NCBI GenBank assembly: GCA_025449775.1
Contig: JANWIS010000078.1
Coordinates: 1-17,561 of the forward strand
Source: Ignavibacteriaceae bacterium
GTDB lineage: Bacteria; Bacteroidota; Ignavibacteria; Ignavibacteriales; Ignavibacteriaceae
Length of the DNA: 17,561 bases
Direction of reading: 5' to 3'
The position numbers and the translations under genes are program-made. The notes beneath the pieces are model-generated. The model did not search any database and was not told the DNA's origin. It saw nothing but the letters and a program-made list of their open reading frames with translations. Of the stretch, positions 7,119-15,777 are shown in pieces (position 1 is the stretch's first letter; each line of letters opens with the position of its first letter).

Positions 7119-7613
7119 ATGCAAGCAATTCAGAAACTTCTGCTTGTCATCACTTTAATTATTGGTGGGATTCAATTCAATACTTTAGCACAGCTAAACT
7201 CATCTGAAATTATAGATATGTCAAAGAGTGCTGATTTAATTCTAACTGGAAAAATCACAAGTCAAAATTCCAGCTGGAATGAAAATCAGACCAGGATTTA
7301 TACCTATGCAACAATTCAAGTAGAAGAGTTTTTAAAAGGCAGCAGCAATGGTGAAGCAGTTGTGGTTAGCTACCCTGGTGGTGAAGTCGGGGATATTGGT
7401 GAGGTTTACTCACATATGCCAAGATTTGAAAACAATGAAGAAGTTCTGGTATTCTTAAAAAAGAATACTCAGAATGATAGTTATAATGTTGTAAGTGGAG
7501 AAGATGGAAAAATAACTGTAATAAATGATCCGAAAACCGGAGAAAAAATCACAACTTCAAACGTGCAGATAAATTCTCTCAAGACACAAATCAAAAGTTA
7601 TGTGAGTGACTAG
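7119..7613 (+). CDS. Small secreted protein of unknown function
   Basis: This 164-residue protein has an N-terminal signal peptide (MQAIQKLLLVITLIIGGIQF, cleavage likely after LAQ at about residue 25). The mature part looks like a compact beta domain: ADLILTGKITS, TYATIQVEEFLKG, a GGEVGDIGEVYSHMPRF motif and EEVLVFLKK. The YPGGEVGD...YSHMP segment is the likely signature. I associate this kind of protein with genes next to matrixin-like metalloproteases in Bacteroidota relatives, from memory and not verified here. It lies 70 nt upstream of the large metalloprotease-containing gene and is probably co-transcribed, so a chaperone, inhibitor or partner role is a reasonable guess. AGAAAGG precedes the ATG; the stop is TAG. 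Confidence 0.75.
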   Translation: MQAIQKLLLVITLIIGGIQFNTLAQLNSSEIIDMSKSADLILTGKITSQNSSWNENQTRIYTYATIQVEEFLKGSSNGEAVVVSYPGGEVGDIGEVYSHMPRFENNEEVLVFLKKNTQNDSYNVVSGEDGKITVINDPKTGEKITTSNVQINSLKTQIKSYVSD

Positions 7614-7683
7614 ATAAGTACACTGGCAAAAACTTAATGGGGTAAATTCAATCAGGAACAAAATTTTAATAACAGAGGGTATA

Positions 7684-8439
7684 ATGCAAAATTTTATAAT
7701 CAAGAACATCTATCTGACTTTTTTAATAACCATAATAATTAATTTCAGTCATAATTTCGCGCAAACAAACAACTTCTCTTATGTCTTTAATGGTGAGTCG
7801 AGTATTCTCAGTGTTTTTGATGGACAACCTATAACTGCTGATGCAAACCAAAATGGGTTTAAGTTTTTTAACAGCAATTCAACAAACAAACAGATTACTG
7901 TTCAAGCTTGGGTATTTTTAATAGGTAATACTCCTTCGAATGTAGAGATTCCAATTGTTTATCGTACAGTAAATAATGGAACGACATTCAAGATGTACTT
8001 AAAAAATAATAAAGCTTACTTCTCCGTTGGGAACAATAACACAATAATTGTGAATACTAATCAGCTGCCTGCATTTCAGTGGCTTGCTATATCCGGAACT
8101 TACGATGGCAGTAAAGTAAAAATATATTCGGGAGGTTCTTTAATTGCCACTTCTAATTTTAATATTACGACAGGTTATACAGTTACAAATGGCACAACTG
8201 GTTTGTTTGTTGGAAAATCGAACAATGGGGCTTTCAGAGGATTGATTGATGAAATCAGAGTTTTTAACACAGCATTAAGTGCTAATAATATAAACAATTC
8301 AGGTGGCAATGGTAATCCAGCCGAGAACTTACCATCATCTCTTGTGCAATATTTATATGGTCGCTGGTCTTTTACAGAATTTTCTTATTATGGTGGTACA
8401 AAAGCTCTCAACGATTTATCAAACTACAAAAATCAATGA
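7684..8439 (+). CDS. LamG-domain N-terminal part of a giant secreted protein, cut by in-frame TGA
   Basis: This reading frame encodes 251 residues: a signal peptide (hydrophobic core LTFLITIIINF, cleavage likely after NFA) and a concanavalin A-like LamG domain, with QAWVFL, WLAISGTYDGSKVKIYSGG and FRGLIDEIRVFNTALS as typical strands. LamG domains bind carbohydrate or protein. The frame stops at TGA 8437-8439, and the same frame continues without any shift into the 1,500-residue part that follows, which has no signal peptide of its own. The two parts are therefore best read as one gene of 1,769 codons, ending at 12993, with one internal TGA as codon 252. AGAGGG lies just before the ATG. If the TGA is a true stop, only a free LamG domain is secreted. 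Confidence 0.82.
   Translation: MQNFIIKNIYLTFLITIIINFSHNFAQTNNFSYVFNGESSILSVFDGQPITADANQNGFKFFNSNSTNKQITVQAWVFLIGNTPSNVEIPIVYRTVNNGTTFKMYLKNNKAYFSVGNNNTIIVNTNQLPAFQWLAISGTYDGSKVKIYSGGSLIATSNFNITTGYTVTNGTTGLFVGKSNNGAFRGLIDEIRVFNTALSANNINNSGGNGNPAENLPSSLVQYLYGRWSFTEFSYYGGTKALNDLSNYKNQ
8437..8439 (+). other. In-frame TGA interrupting the giant secreted-protein gene
   Basis: The context is DLSNYKNQ-(TGA)-RVFNIDEIL. Both sides are open in the same frame for hundreds of codons. LamG domains often end in an N-x-G-type turn, so Gly (GGA) is a plausible ancestral residue; Trp (TGG) or Arg (CGA/AGA) are also one base away. Confidence 0.85.
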
Positions 8440-8484
8440 AGAGTTTTTAATATAGACGAAATTTTAAAAAGCAAAAATCCTCCA

Positions 8485-11400
8485 TTGTTCATTGTTAATT
8501 CAATAGGAGATGGAGCGGATACTAATCCCGGTGATGGCATTGCAGATGCTGGTAATGGAACTACAACATTAAGATCTGCTATACAGGAAGCAAATGCTTT
8601 GGTAGGTCGTCAAACAATTTATTTCTACATTCCTGGAACGGCACCTTTTACTATTCTGCCTGGAACGGTTTTGCCTACAATAACAGAGCAATTGTATTTA
8701 AATGCAACTACTCAAACTGGATATTCAGGGTCACCTTTAGTTAAAGTGAATGGTCCTCTTGCAGGATTAAATATCACTGGTGGATTAACTACTGTGCGAG
8801 GACTTGAGATAAATAGTTCCTCTGGATATAGCTTAACACTTTCGTCCGCCGGTGGAAATATTATTGAATCAAATCGGATAGCAGGTATATCTATTAATTC
8901 TTCTGAAAATAATATTAACGGGAATACAATTACTGGTTCAACAGTAAATGGAATTTTAATTCTTTCTGGGGCAGCAAATAATTTAGTAGGTGTTTCATCT
9001 TCTAATAATATTATCGGAAACGCTGGATATGGAATTTCAATTACGAGTGCAAATGGAAATCAAATAATAAATAATACTTTGGGTACTAATGATTTAGGTG
9101 GGATATTAATTTCTAACTGTTCAGGACTTGTAACAGGAAATTCTATATCAGGAAATATCGGGTTTGGAATAACATTAAATGGTGCAACAGGATGCCAGGT
9201 TTCAAATAATACCATAGGGACTAATGGTGGTGGAGGTGTTTCGATATCAACTGGTGGAGGAAATTTAACCGGGAATACAATAACAGGAAATTCAGGTTTA
9301 GGAATATTGATAAATATCAGCAATGGAAATCAAATTTCTAATAACATAGTTGGGACAAATACTTTGGGAGGTATTTCTCTAATAAATAGTACAGGAAACT
9401 TAAATGGAAATACTATTTCGGGAAATTTAACTTTCGGTATATCACTGAATGCTGTTAATGTAATTACAATTTCTGAAAATGAAATCAGTGGAAATTCAGG
9501 TAATGGCTTGGTGATAAATGGCAGCGGAAATCATATTAACAATAATACAATTTTTAATAACGGAGCTTCAGGTTTAGGTGAAGGTGTTGTTGTAGAATCT
9601 GGTAACGACAATGCAATCCTGAATAATTCAATCCACAATAATTCTGTATTGGGTGTAAAATTAGTTGCAGGCACAAATGATTCACAACAATATCCAATAC
9701 TAAATACTCTTTACACCTGGCAAGATGAATCAGCATTACCAGAAATAAAAGGTGGAAGTTCAGTTCATGGTGCTCTGAATGGGAACCCGGGAGAAAATTA
9801 TAAAATTCAGTTTTTTGCTAACTCAAACTTGGGTAATAGAGAAGGCAAACGTTTCCTTGGTGAAATTCTTACAACTACTGATATTGCCGGTCAAGCAGAA
9901 TTTCTTGCTAATCTAAAAGATGCAGTACTCGAGACTGGGGAAGTTGTCAGTGCGACAGCAACAAAACTTAACATTGATAGTCTTCCGCTAAGCACATCTG
10001 AATTTTCTGTGTCTATAGAAAGAGCGTCAGATGAAGGGGATCATTACATAGTTAATACTACTCTCGCTGGAATTCCTCTGCACTGGAAAGATGGAGAAGG
10101 TGATTATCAAATTTACGGTTCAGTTCTAACTGGTGGAGTGCAACCTCCAGCAGACTTTGAAACTGCAGTTGAAAATGGATTTGATACCTGGACCGGGCTG
10201 GAACAATTAACATATTCTCAAACAAGTTTAAGTAGTACAAATTCAGGACGTTGGGGAGGTAACGCAGATGGGATTAATAATGTTGTCTGGTTTCCAAATA
10301 GCAGTATATGGCAGGATTCTACCGAAGCACCGACAAATGTAATTGCTGTTACAAGAGTTAGATACAATGCATTAAATGGTGAAATGATTGATGTTGATAT
10401 TGCTTTCAACGGTGAACCAATTTCACTCACTGGCTTGGGTCAGTTTTTTTGGGCGACCGATGGTTCTTCCGATAAGCTGGATGTTCAAAATGTTGCTACG
10501 CATGAAATCGGACATTATTCAGGATTAGCTGATCTTTATAATCCCGGAGATTTTAATTATAGATTATTAATGAAAAACAACAATCAATTTGCCACGATGT
10601 ATGGTCGAATTGATAATGGAGAAACAAGTAAGAACAGTTTGAGTCCTGGTTCTTCCGAACCAGAGTGGTTTCCGAATCAATCAGAAATAACAAAATCTGA
10701 TATCGGTGGTATTAATTATATTTATAATAATCTGGGTGATGTTTATTATGATATCGTTTTAGTATTTGATGGAACAACCAACTTTACTTCACCATTTGTT
10801 CTAAATGGATTGACTCCTTCACAAAATGCTGCTTTAGAATTAGTAACCAAATTAAGAGTTGGGGATAGACTTGGCTGGGTAAATGGTACAAATCAAATAC
10901 ATTCAATAAGTTCTAACTTCAACCAGATACTTACCGACCTAAACCAACTCCAAGCAAATGATGTTGGTAATCTTGCCGAGCGCATCACAACTGCTGAAGC
11001 ATTATTAAATTCAGGATCCACAACAAACAAAAAGATTATTATTTTATTCAGTGCGGGTGAAATATCACCAATCTCATTAATTACCGAGAAGAATTATGAT
11101 CCTGATATAAAAATCTATACGATGAGCTTTGAAGGTTTAAGTGATGGTCAGGATCTGATGAGCTGGCTAGCAAATAAAACAAATGGTGAATACTATGAAA
11201 TGGCTAGTTCCACTGAAATAGCTACTGCAGTAAATATTATTTGGCTGCGATTACTTGGTCTCCAAATTTCTTATCTCTCTGAAGAAATTAGCAGTGATTA
11301 TTTTGCCGGTGGATTGCAGTGGCAAGGTGGTCTTCAATGGCAAGGCGGACTTTCCTGGCAAGGTGGATTACAATGGCAAGGTGGATTACAGTGGCAAGGC

Positions 11401-12993
11401 GGACTTTCCTGGCAAGGTGGATTACAATGGCAAGGTGGTCTTCAATGGCAAGGTGGTTTGCAATGGCAAGGCGGAACTCTTGAAACGGGATTATCATGGC
11501 AAGGAAGTGAATACTCAATTGCATTACTACCTCCGGGAGTGTTTGTGACTGATCCACCAAATCTTCCTGCTGATGCAATAACTCAAAATAATTATGATTC
11601 ATCCAATTATGATGTTGAATTTATTAATGGCAACTCATCCTATGGTAAGCCCTATAAATATTTCAGAGTTAACAACCCAGGGATTGGTGCATGGACTTAT
11701 GCAGTTATAGAAAATACTCCACCACCATCTGGTCAGACCGAGCCTATTAGAGTATATATGTCGAACGAGGCAGATTTGGTTCTAGAATTCAGATCCGATC
11801 AGGAACGATATTATCTGCAGTATGATCAGAGTGGTGACCCAATTCCTGTTATCATAAACTTAGAAGCTACAGTTATTCAAGGTGGTGAAAACAGTGGATT
11901 TAGTGATCATACAAAAACAGTGGGTGAACCGGTTAATGATGCAATAGTTAGCGTAGAAATAACAGCTTCAGATAGTCAAGTTGTTGCTGGAAGATTAGCT
12001 CCGTCAGGGGCTGGAGACGGTAATTACACTATCACACTAGAAACAATTTTAACGGGAAATTATGATATTAAAGTAATAGCATCTGATAATGTCCCCGTCG
12101 GAAACAATAACAATAGTCAGTATCTAATTACTACTGAGCATTCATTATATGTTTCCCCATATGTCGATCCTATAGAACTTACTAGCAAATTATACATTCA
12201 ACGCGCCTTGGATGAGTTATTGGCTATAAAAGCAGAATTTTGTCCAACAAATAACAATTGTAGTTGGCCCAACAAAACAAAGCAGGATATTAACAATGCA
12301 ATCTCCTCTCTCATTACCGCTTTGGGTTATTTCGAAGTGAATGATGGAAATCATCTAAAGACTAATAAGGGATTAAGCTTTTATGATAAGGTGACATCGG
12401 CTGTTAATTACATATATTCATACTTAAGCAACCCTAATTTTGGAAGCGATATTGATTTCACGTTGAATAACTTAATCCAAGGCTCGTACAAATTGGCTGT
12501 GATTGTTAGAGACGAAGCTGAATTGCCAGGTGCTTGCCAGGTTTCAAATTGTGAAGCGTTGCTTGAAAACACAAACAGAGAACTGGGAAAAGCGATAAAT
12601 GAGAGAAAGCAAGATCATTATGTTTACATATTAAATCACCTAACCAACGCCTGGAAATTTGCTATGAATGTAATGGGCGCAAATTTGAATAAGCAAGGCA
12701 GCGATGAAGATGTTACCTTAACCCTACCAACTGAGTATGGTTTAGATCAAAATTATCCTAATCCTTTTAATCCAAGCACTGCAATAGAATATCAGTTGCC
12801 TGAGAAAAATCATGTAAGTTTAAAGGTATACGATATACTTGGAAATTTGGTTGCCACTTTGGTAGATCAGGAAGTTAATCCTGGCTACCATAGTGTTAAA
12901 TGGAATGCAAGTCATCTCTCCAGCGGTTTATATATTTATAGAATCATCAGCGGTTCATTTGTATCAACTAAAAAAATGATACTGATGAAGTAA
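8485..12993 (+). CDS. C-terminal part of giant T9SS-secreted protein: beta-helix, matrixin-like protease, VWA-like, GGLQWQ repeats
   Basis: This 1,502-residue part is in frame with the LamG portion and probably belongs to it: the TTG at 8485 has no ribosome site and no signal peptide. In order: a CSLREA-like opening (FIVNSIGDGADTNPGDG, TTLRSAIQEAN); a right-handed beta-helix of N/G/I-rich coils (about 90-390); a matrixin-like zinc protease with HEIGHYSGLADL starting at residue 673 and a downstream ATMYG Met-turn; a VWA-like domain (IVLVFDGTTN, KKIIILFSAG) with a degenerate metal site; nine hexapeptide GGL(Q/S)WQ repeats (942-995); a VWA-associated beta domain; a helical region with paired Cys; and a type A T9SS sorting domain from about 1418 (NYPNPFNPST to the KKMILMK end). 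It is likely a surface-attached or released adhesin/protease. A strong terminator follows the TAA stop. Confidence 0.85.
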   Translation: MFIVNSIGDGADTNPGDGIADAGNGTTTLRSAIQEANALVGRQTIYFYIPGTAPFTILPGTVLPTITEQLYLNATTQTGYSGSPLVKVNGPLAGLNITGGLTTVRGLEINSSSGYSLTLSSAGGNIIESNRIAGISINSSENNINGNTITGSTVNGILILSGAANNLVGVSSSNNIIGNAGYGISITSANGNQIINNTLGTNDLGGILISNCSGLVTGNSISGNIGFGITLNGATGCQVSNNTIGTNGGGGVSISTGGGNLTGNTITGNSGLGILINISNGNQISNNIVGTNTLGGISLINSTGNLNGNTISGNLTFGISLNAVNVITISENEISGNSGNGLVINGSGNHINNNTIFNNGASGLGEGVVVESGNDNAILNNSIHNNSVLGVKLVAGTNDSQQYPILNTLYTWQDESALPEIKGGSSVHGALNGNPGENYKIQFFANSNLGNREGKRFLGEILTTTDIAGQAEFLANLKDAVLETGEVVSATATKLNIDSLPLSTSEFSVSIERASDEGDHYIVNTTLAGIPLHWKDGEGDYQIYGSVLTGGVQPPADFETAVENGFDTWTGLEQLTYSQTSLSSTNSGRWGGNADGINNVVWFPNSSIWQDSTEAPTNVIAVTRVRYNALNGEMIDVDIAFNGEPISLTGLGQFFWATDGSSDKLDVQNVATHEIGHYSGLADLYNPGDFNYRLLMKNNNQFATMYGRIDNGETSKNSLSPGSSEPEWFPNQSEITKSDIGGINYIYNNLGDVYYDIVLVFDGTTNFTSPFVLNGLTPSQNAALELVTKLRVGDRLGWVNGTNQIHSISSNFNQILTDLNQLQANDVGNLAERITTAEALLNSGSTTNKKIIILFSAGEISPISLITEKNYDPDIKIYTMSFEGLSDGQDLMSWLANKTNGEYYEMASSTEIATAVNIIWLRLLGLQISYLSEEISSDYFAGGLQWQGGLQWQGGLSWQGGLQWQGGLQWQGGLSWQGGLQWQGGLQWQGGLQWQGGTLETGLSWQGSEYSIALLPPGVFVTDPPNLPADAITQNNYDSSNYDVEFINGNSSYGKPYKYFRVNNPGIGAWTYAVIENTPPPSGQTEPIRVYMSNEADLVLEFRSDQERYYLQYDQSGDPIPVIINLEATVIQGGENSGFSDHTKTVGEPVNDAIVSVEITASDSQVVAGRLAPSGAGDGNYTITLETILTGNYDIKVIASDNVPVGNNNNSQYLITTEHSLYVSPYVDPIELTSKLYIQRALDELLAIKAEFCPTNNNCSWPNKTKQDINNAISSLITALGYFEVNDGNHLKTNKGLSFYDKVTSAVNYIYSYLSNPNFGSDIDFTLNNLIQGSYKLAVIVRDEAELPGACQVSNCEALLENTNRELGKAINERKQDHYVYILNHLTNAWKFAMNVMGANLNKQGSDEDVTLTLPTEYGLDQNYPNPFNPSTAIEYQLPEKNHVSLKVYDILGNLVATLVDQEVNPGYHSVKWNASHLSSGLYIYRIISGSFVSTKKMILMK
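11308..11469 (+). repeat. Nine tandem 18-bp units encoding GGL(Q/S)WQ
   Basis: Nine perfect 18-bp units encode GGLQWQ or GGLSWQ in the order Q Q S Q Q S Q Q Q. Units 3+4 (11344-11379) and 6+7 (11398-11433) are identical over 36 bp, and units 2 and 8 are also identical, showing block duplication of 54-72 bp. A tenth degenerate copy (GLSWQG) follows after a GGTLET spacer, ending near 11505. Length variation between strains is expected. Confidence 0.95.
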
Positions 12994-13001
12994 GCTTCAT
13001 A

Positions 13002-13042
13002 AGCCCCTGATTTCAAACAAAGATCGGGGGCTATTTATTTTT
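13002..13042 (+). terminator. Strong intrinsic terminator after the giant secreted-protein gene
   Basis: AGCCCCTGAT (13002-13011) pairs with ATCGGGGGCT (13023-13032), ten pairs including one G-T wobble, with an 11-nt loop and an ATTTATTTTT tail. It starts 9 nt after the stop codon and separates the secreted-protein unit from the sensor-phosphatase unit. Confidence 0.9.
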
Positions 13043-13125
13043 CAATTTTAATCTGCTATTTTCAAATACAATGATGTACATTCTCAAGTGTATATTGACA
13101 GAATAAAAATCTCGGGATTCTGTAT

Positions 13126-15762
13126 ATGACCAGAGTGATTCTGTTTTGTACAATTTCATTTCTATTGTTTTCCTTGGAATTCCATGCACAAAGTCGTATT
13201 ATTTTTGATCATCTGACAATCAAGGATGGACTCTCACAAAGTTCAGTGACCTGTATTTTGCAGGACAAAAAAGGATTTATGTGGTTCGGAACCCAGGATG
13301 GTCTTAACAGATACGATGGCTATAATATTAAAATATTTAAAAACAATCCCGATGATACTACAAGTTTAACCGATAATTTTATTTTTTCAATTTATGAAGT
13401 TCAATCCGGAATACTTTTTATTGAAACTCAAAGTGGTGCATTCCATCAGTACAATCCAAGATCAGAGTCGTTTAAAGTTGTAATAAAAGATAGTATTAAT
13501 TTAATAGGAACAAATGTTAGTACTGTAGGGGCTTTATTAACCGAATCATCAGGAATCAGATGGACTGGTGGTCTTGGTAAAGGAACCGGATTAGAACGCT
13601 TTGATACAAAAACTGGTAAGTCAACAATATTCAGGCATAACCCGTCTGATCAATTAAGTATAAGTGATGATAAAGTATATTCGGTTTTCAGAGATCGTTC
13701 TGGAAATTTATGGGTAGGAACTTTCAATGGGCTTGATAGGTTTGACGAACGTTCTGGTAAGTTTTTTCACTACAAAAATAATCCTAACGATCCGAACAGT
13801 TTAGCCGACAATTGGGTTTGGCCAATTTATGAAGACTCTCGTGGTTATTTGTGGATTGGAACCGTACGAAACGGATTTTGTATATTCGATCCAAAATCTA
13901 ATACCTTCCTTAATTATAAAAACGATTCAAATGACCCAACAAGTATAAGTGATAATTTTATTTTCTCTATTTATGAAGATCGTAGTGGAGTAATTTGGTT
14001 AGGGACGAATCTGGGAGGTGTTAATTATTTTAATCCTTCAACACAATCTTTTGAACATTATAGACACGATCCCACAAATAAAAATAGTCTCAGCGATAAT
14101 ATAGTTCTGACAATGCTGGTAGATAAAAATGGAGATTATTGGATTGGAACAAGAAACGGCGGGTTAAACAAGTTAGATTATCGCAGAAAAAAATATACTT
14201 ACTATAATCACAATCCCTCAAACACTAAAAGTATCGTAAGTAATTCCATTCAATCTTTGTTAGAAGACAAAGCAGGAAATATTTGGATAGGATCTTATAG
14301 CAGCGGTTTAGATGTATTAAATCCAAAAACCGGTGACATTATTCACTATGCTCATAATCCTTCAGATCCAGGTTCATTAAGTGACAATAGAATATATTCA
14401 CTTGTGGAGGATAAGTTTGGTAATGTTTGGGTAGGAACATATGGAGGCGGTTTAAATAAACTTGATAGACTAACAGGTAAGTTTTTAAGATATCAGTTTA
14501 AAGAAAATGATTCTGCTTCGATTAGTTCAAATGCAACCTGGTCGCTTGCTTTAGATAACACCGGAAATTTGTGGGTTGGAACATTTGGTGGTGGAGTTAA
14601 TGTTTTAAATCTTAATAGTCAGACATTCACATATTTCAAAAACATTCCTAATGATACCACAAGTATTGCAGATGATAATATCATAAGAATATTTATAGAT
14701 CATAATGGAAACTTATGGTTTGGTACTACTAAAGGATTAAGCAGATATTCGAATGAAACTAAAAGTTTTAAAAATTATGATGAAAAAGATGGGTTGGCAA
14801 ACAACTTTATTTATGGTATTGAAGAGGATAGTAAAGGAAATCTTTGGTTAAGTACAAATAACGGATTGTCGAAATTTAATCCTAGAAATGAAACCTTCAG
14901 GAATTATTATTTCGAAGACGGTTTACAGGGAAATGAATTTAATCAGAATGCTTATGCACGTGATGCGATTACAGGTCGCTTACTTTTTGGTGGACCAAAT
15001 GGATTTAATATTTTTCATCCGGATAGTCTTAAAGATAATTTATACAATCCTCCAATTGTCTTAACAAGTTATTTAAGATATAATACCGATGATGAAGAAG
15101 GCAGACCTATTATTGAAAAAGGAATTTCTGAGCGTGATAGTATATTGTTAACATTTAAAGATAATATCATCACTTTTGAATTTGCTGCATTGAGCTATTA
15201 CAATAATAATAAGAATCAATACAGGTATAAACTGGAGGGATTCAATGAGAACTGGATTCAACTTGGCAATAATCATTCAGTAACATTCACAAATTTATCA
15301 TCGGGAGAATATAATCTCCGGGTTATTGGTTCTAACAACGACGGAATATGGAATGAGGAAGGTGCATCATTATTCATTGAAGTGCTTCCACCTTGGTGGA
15401 GAACCAATATTGCTTATGCAATTTACGGTATTCTGTTTATCAGCTTGCTATATGGTCTCAGGAAATTTGAATTGGATCGTCGTGAACAAAAAGCTCAAAT
15501 TCGGGAGACTGAATTAAAGATTAAAGCGACTGAAGCAGAGAAACGTGCTATTCAAATTGAGAATGACAGGAAAACAAAAGAACTTGAAGAAGCAAGACAA
15601 CTTCAGTTATCGATGCTTCCAAGAGAAGTTCCTAAACTTCCTAACTTACAAATTGCAGCCTTTATGAGAACAGCAACTGAAGTTGGAGGAGATTATTATG
15701 ATTTCTTAGTCCACGAAAATGGCGTGCTCAATGTTGGATTTGGAGATGCGACCGGACATTGA
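13126..15762 (+). CDS. Membrane beta-propeller sensor with start of SpoIIE phosphatase domain, cut by in-frame TGA
   Basis: This 878-residue reading frame has a signal peptide (VILFCTISFLLFSLEFHAQ), then about 13 recognisable two-component-regulator propeller repeats with the D-x-x-G-N-x-W-(I/V)-G-T signature (a paired 7-blade propeller would have 14), a Y_Y_Y domain (about 678-755), a membrane helix (about 762-780), a charged coiled coil (about 782-838) and the beginning of a SpoIIE/PP2C phosphatase (EARQLQLSMLP, EVGGDYYDF, GDATGH). The sensor part faces the periplasm and presumably sets phosphatase activity inside. The frame ends at TGA in the catalytic GDxTGHG motif, and the rest of the domain continues in the same frame at 15763-16287, so the intact gene would be 1,053 residues. 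The start is the ATG at 13126, 84 nt after the terminator tail; its ribosome site is weak. Confidence 0.88.
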   Translation: MTRVILFCTISFLLFSLEFHAQSRIIFDHLTIKDGLSQSSVTCILQDKKGFMWFGTQDGLNRYDGYNIKIFKNNPDDTTSLTDNFIFSIYEVQSGILFIETQSGAFHQYNPRSESFKVVIKDSINLIGTNVSTVGALLTESSGIRWTGGLGKGTGLERFDTKTGKSTIFRHNPSDQLSISDDKVYSVFRDRSGNLWVGTFNGLDRFDERSGKFFHYKNNPNDPNSLADNWVWPIYEDSRGYLWIGTVRNGFCIFDPKSNTFLNYKNDSNDPTSISDNFIFSIYEDRSGVIWLGTNLGGVNYFNPSTQSFEHYRHDPTNKNSLSDNIVLTMLVDKNGDYWIGTRNGGLNKLDYRRKKYTYYNHNPSNTKSIVSNSIQSLLEDKAGNIWIGSYSSGLDVLNPKTGDIIHYAHNPSDPGSLSDNRIYSLVEDKFGNVWVGTYGGGLNKLDRLTGKFLRYQFKENDSASISSNATWSLALDNTGNLWVGTFGGGVNVLNLNSQTFTYFKNIPNDTTSIADDNIIRIFIDHNGNLWFGTTKGLSRYSNETKSFKNYDEKDGLANNFIYGIEEDSKGNLWLSTNNGLSKFNPRNETFRNYYFEDGLQGNEFNQNAYARDAITGRLLFGGPNGFNIFHPDSLKDNLYNPPIVLTSYLRYNTDDEEGRPIIEKGISERDSILLTFKDNIITFEFAALSYYNNNKNQYRYKLEGFNENWIQLGNNHSVTFTNLSSGEYNLRVIGSNNDGIWNEEGASLFIEVLPPWWRTNIAYAIYGILFISLLYGLRKFELDRREQKAQIRETELKIKATEAEKRAIQIENDRKTKELEEARQLQLSMLPREVPKLPNLQIAAFMRTATEVGGDYYDFLVHENGVLNVGFGDATGH
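15760..15762 (+). other. In-frame TGA in the metal-binding motif of the SpoIIE phosphatase
   Basis: The context is GDATGH-(TGA)-LQAGTMV. In this family the position is Gly (GDxTGHG). No frameshift is present and the downstream domain is intact, so a single GGA-to-TGA change explains it. The Asp of this motif binds the catalytic metal. Confidence 0.92.
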
Positions 15763-15777
15763 CTGCAAGCAGGAACA

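Noticed and set aside
11308..11469. CRISPR-like array
   Set aside because: Units are contiguous 18-mers without spacers and lie inside a coding frame.
11255..11602. Open frames on both strands across the hexapeptide repeat (GK- and HLA-rich translations)
   Set aside because: They are shadows of the 18-bp repeat, whose period is a multiple of three and keeps all frames open; they have no start signals or recognisable domains.
13095..13100. TTGACA as a -35 box for the sensor-phosphatase gene
   Set aside because: No acceptable -10 element follows at 16-18 nt, and this group usually uses a different promoter consensus.
15760..15762. TGA read as selenocysteine
   Set aside because: The family residue is Gly, not Cys, and no convincing SECIS-like hairpin follows; the nearby CTGC-AA-GCAG has too short a loop.
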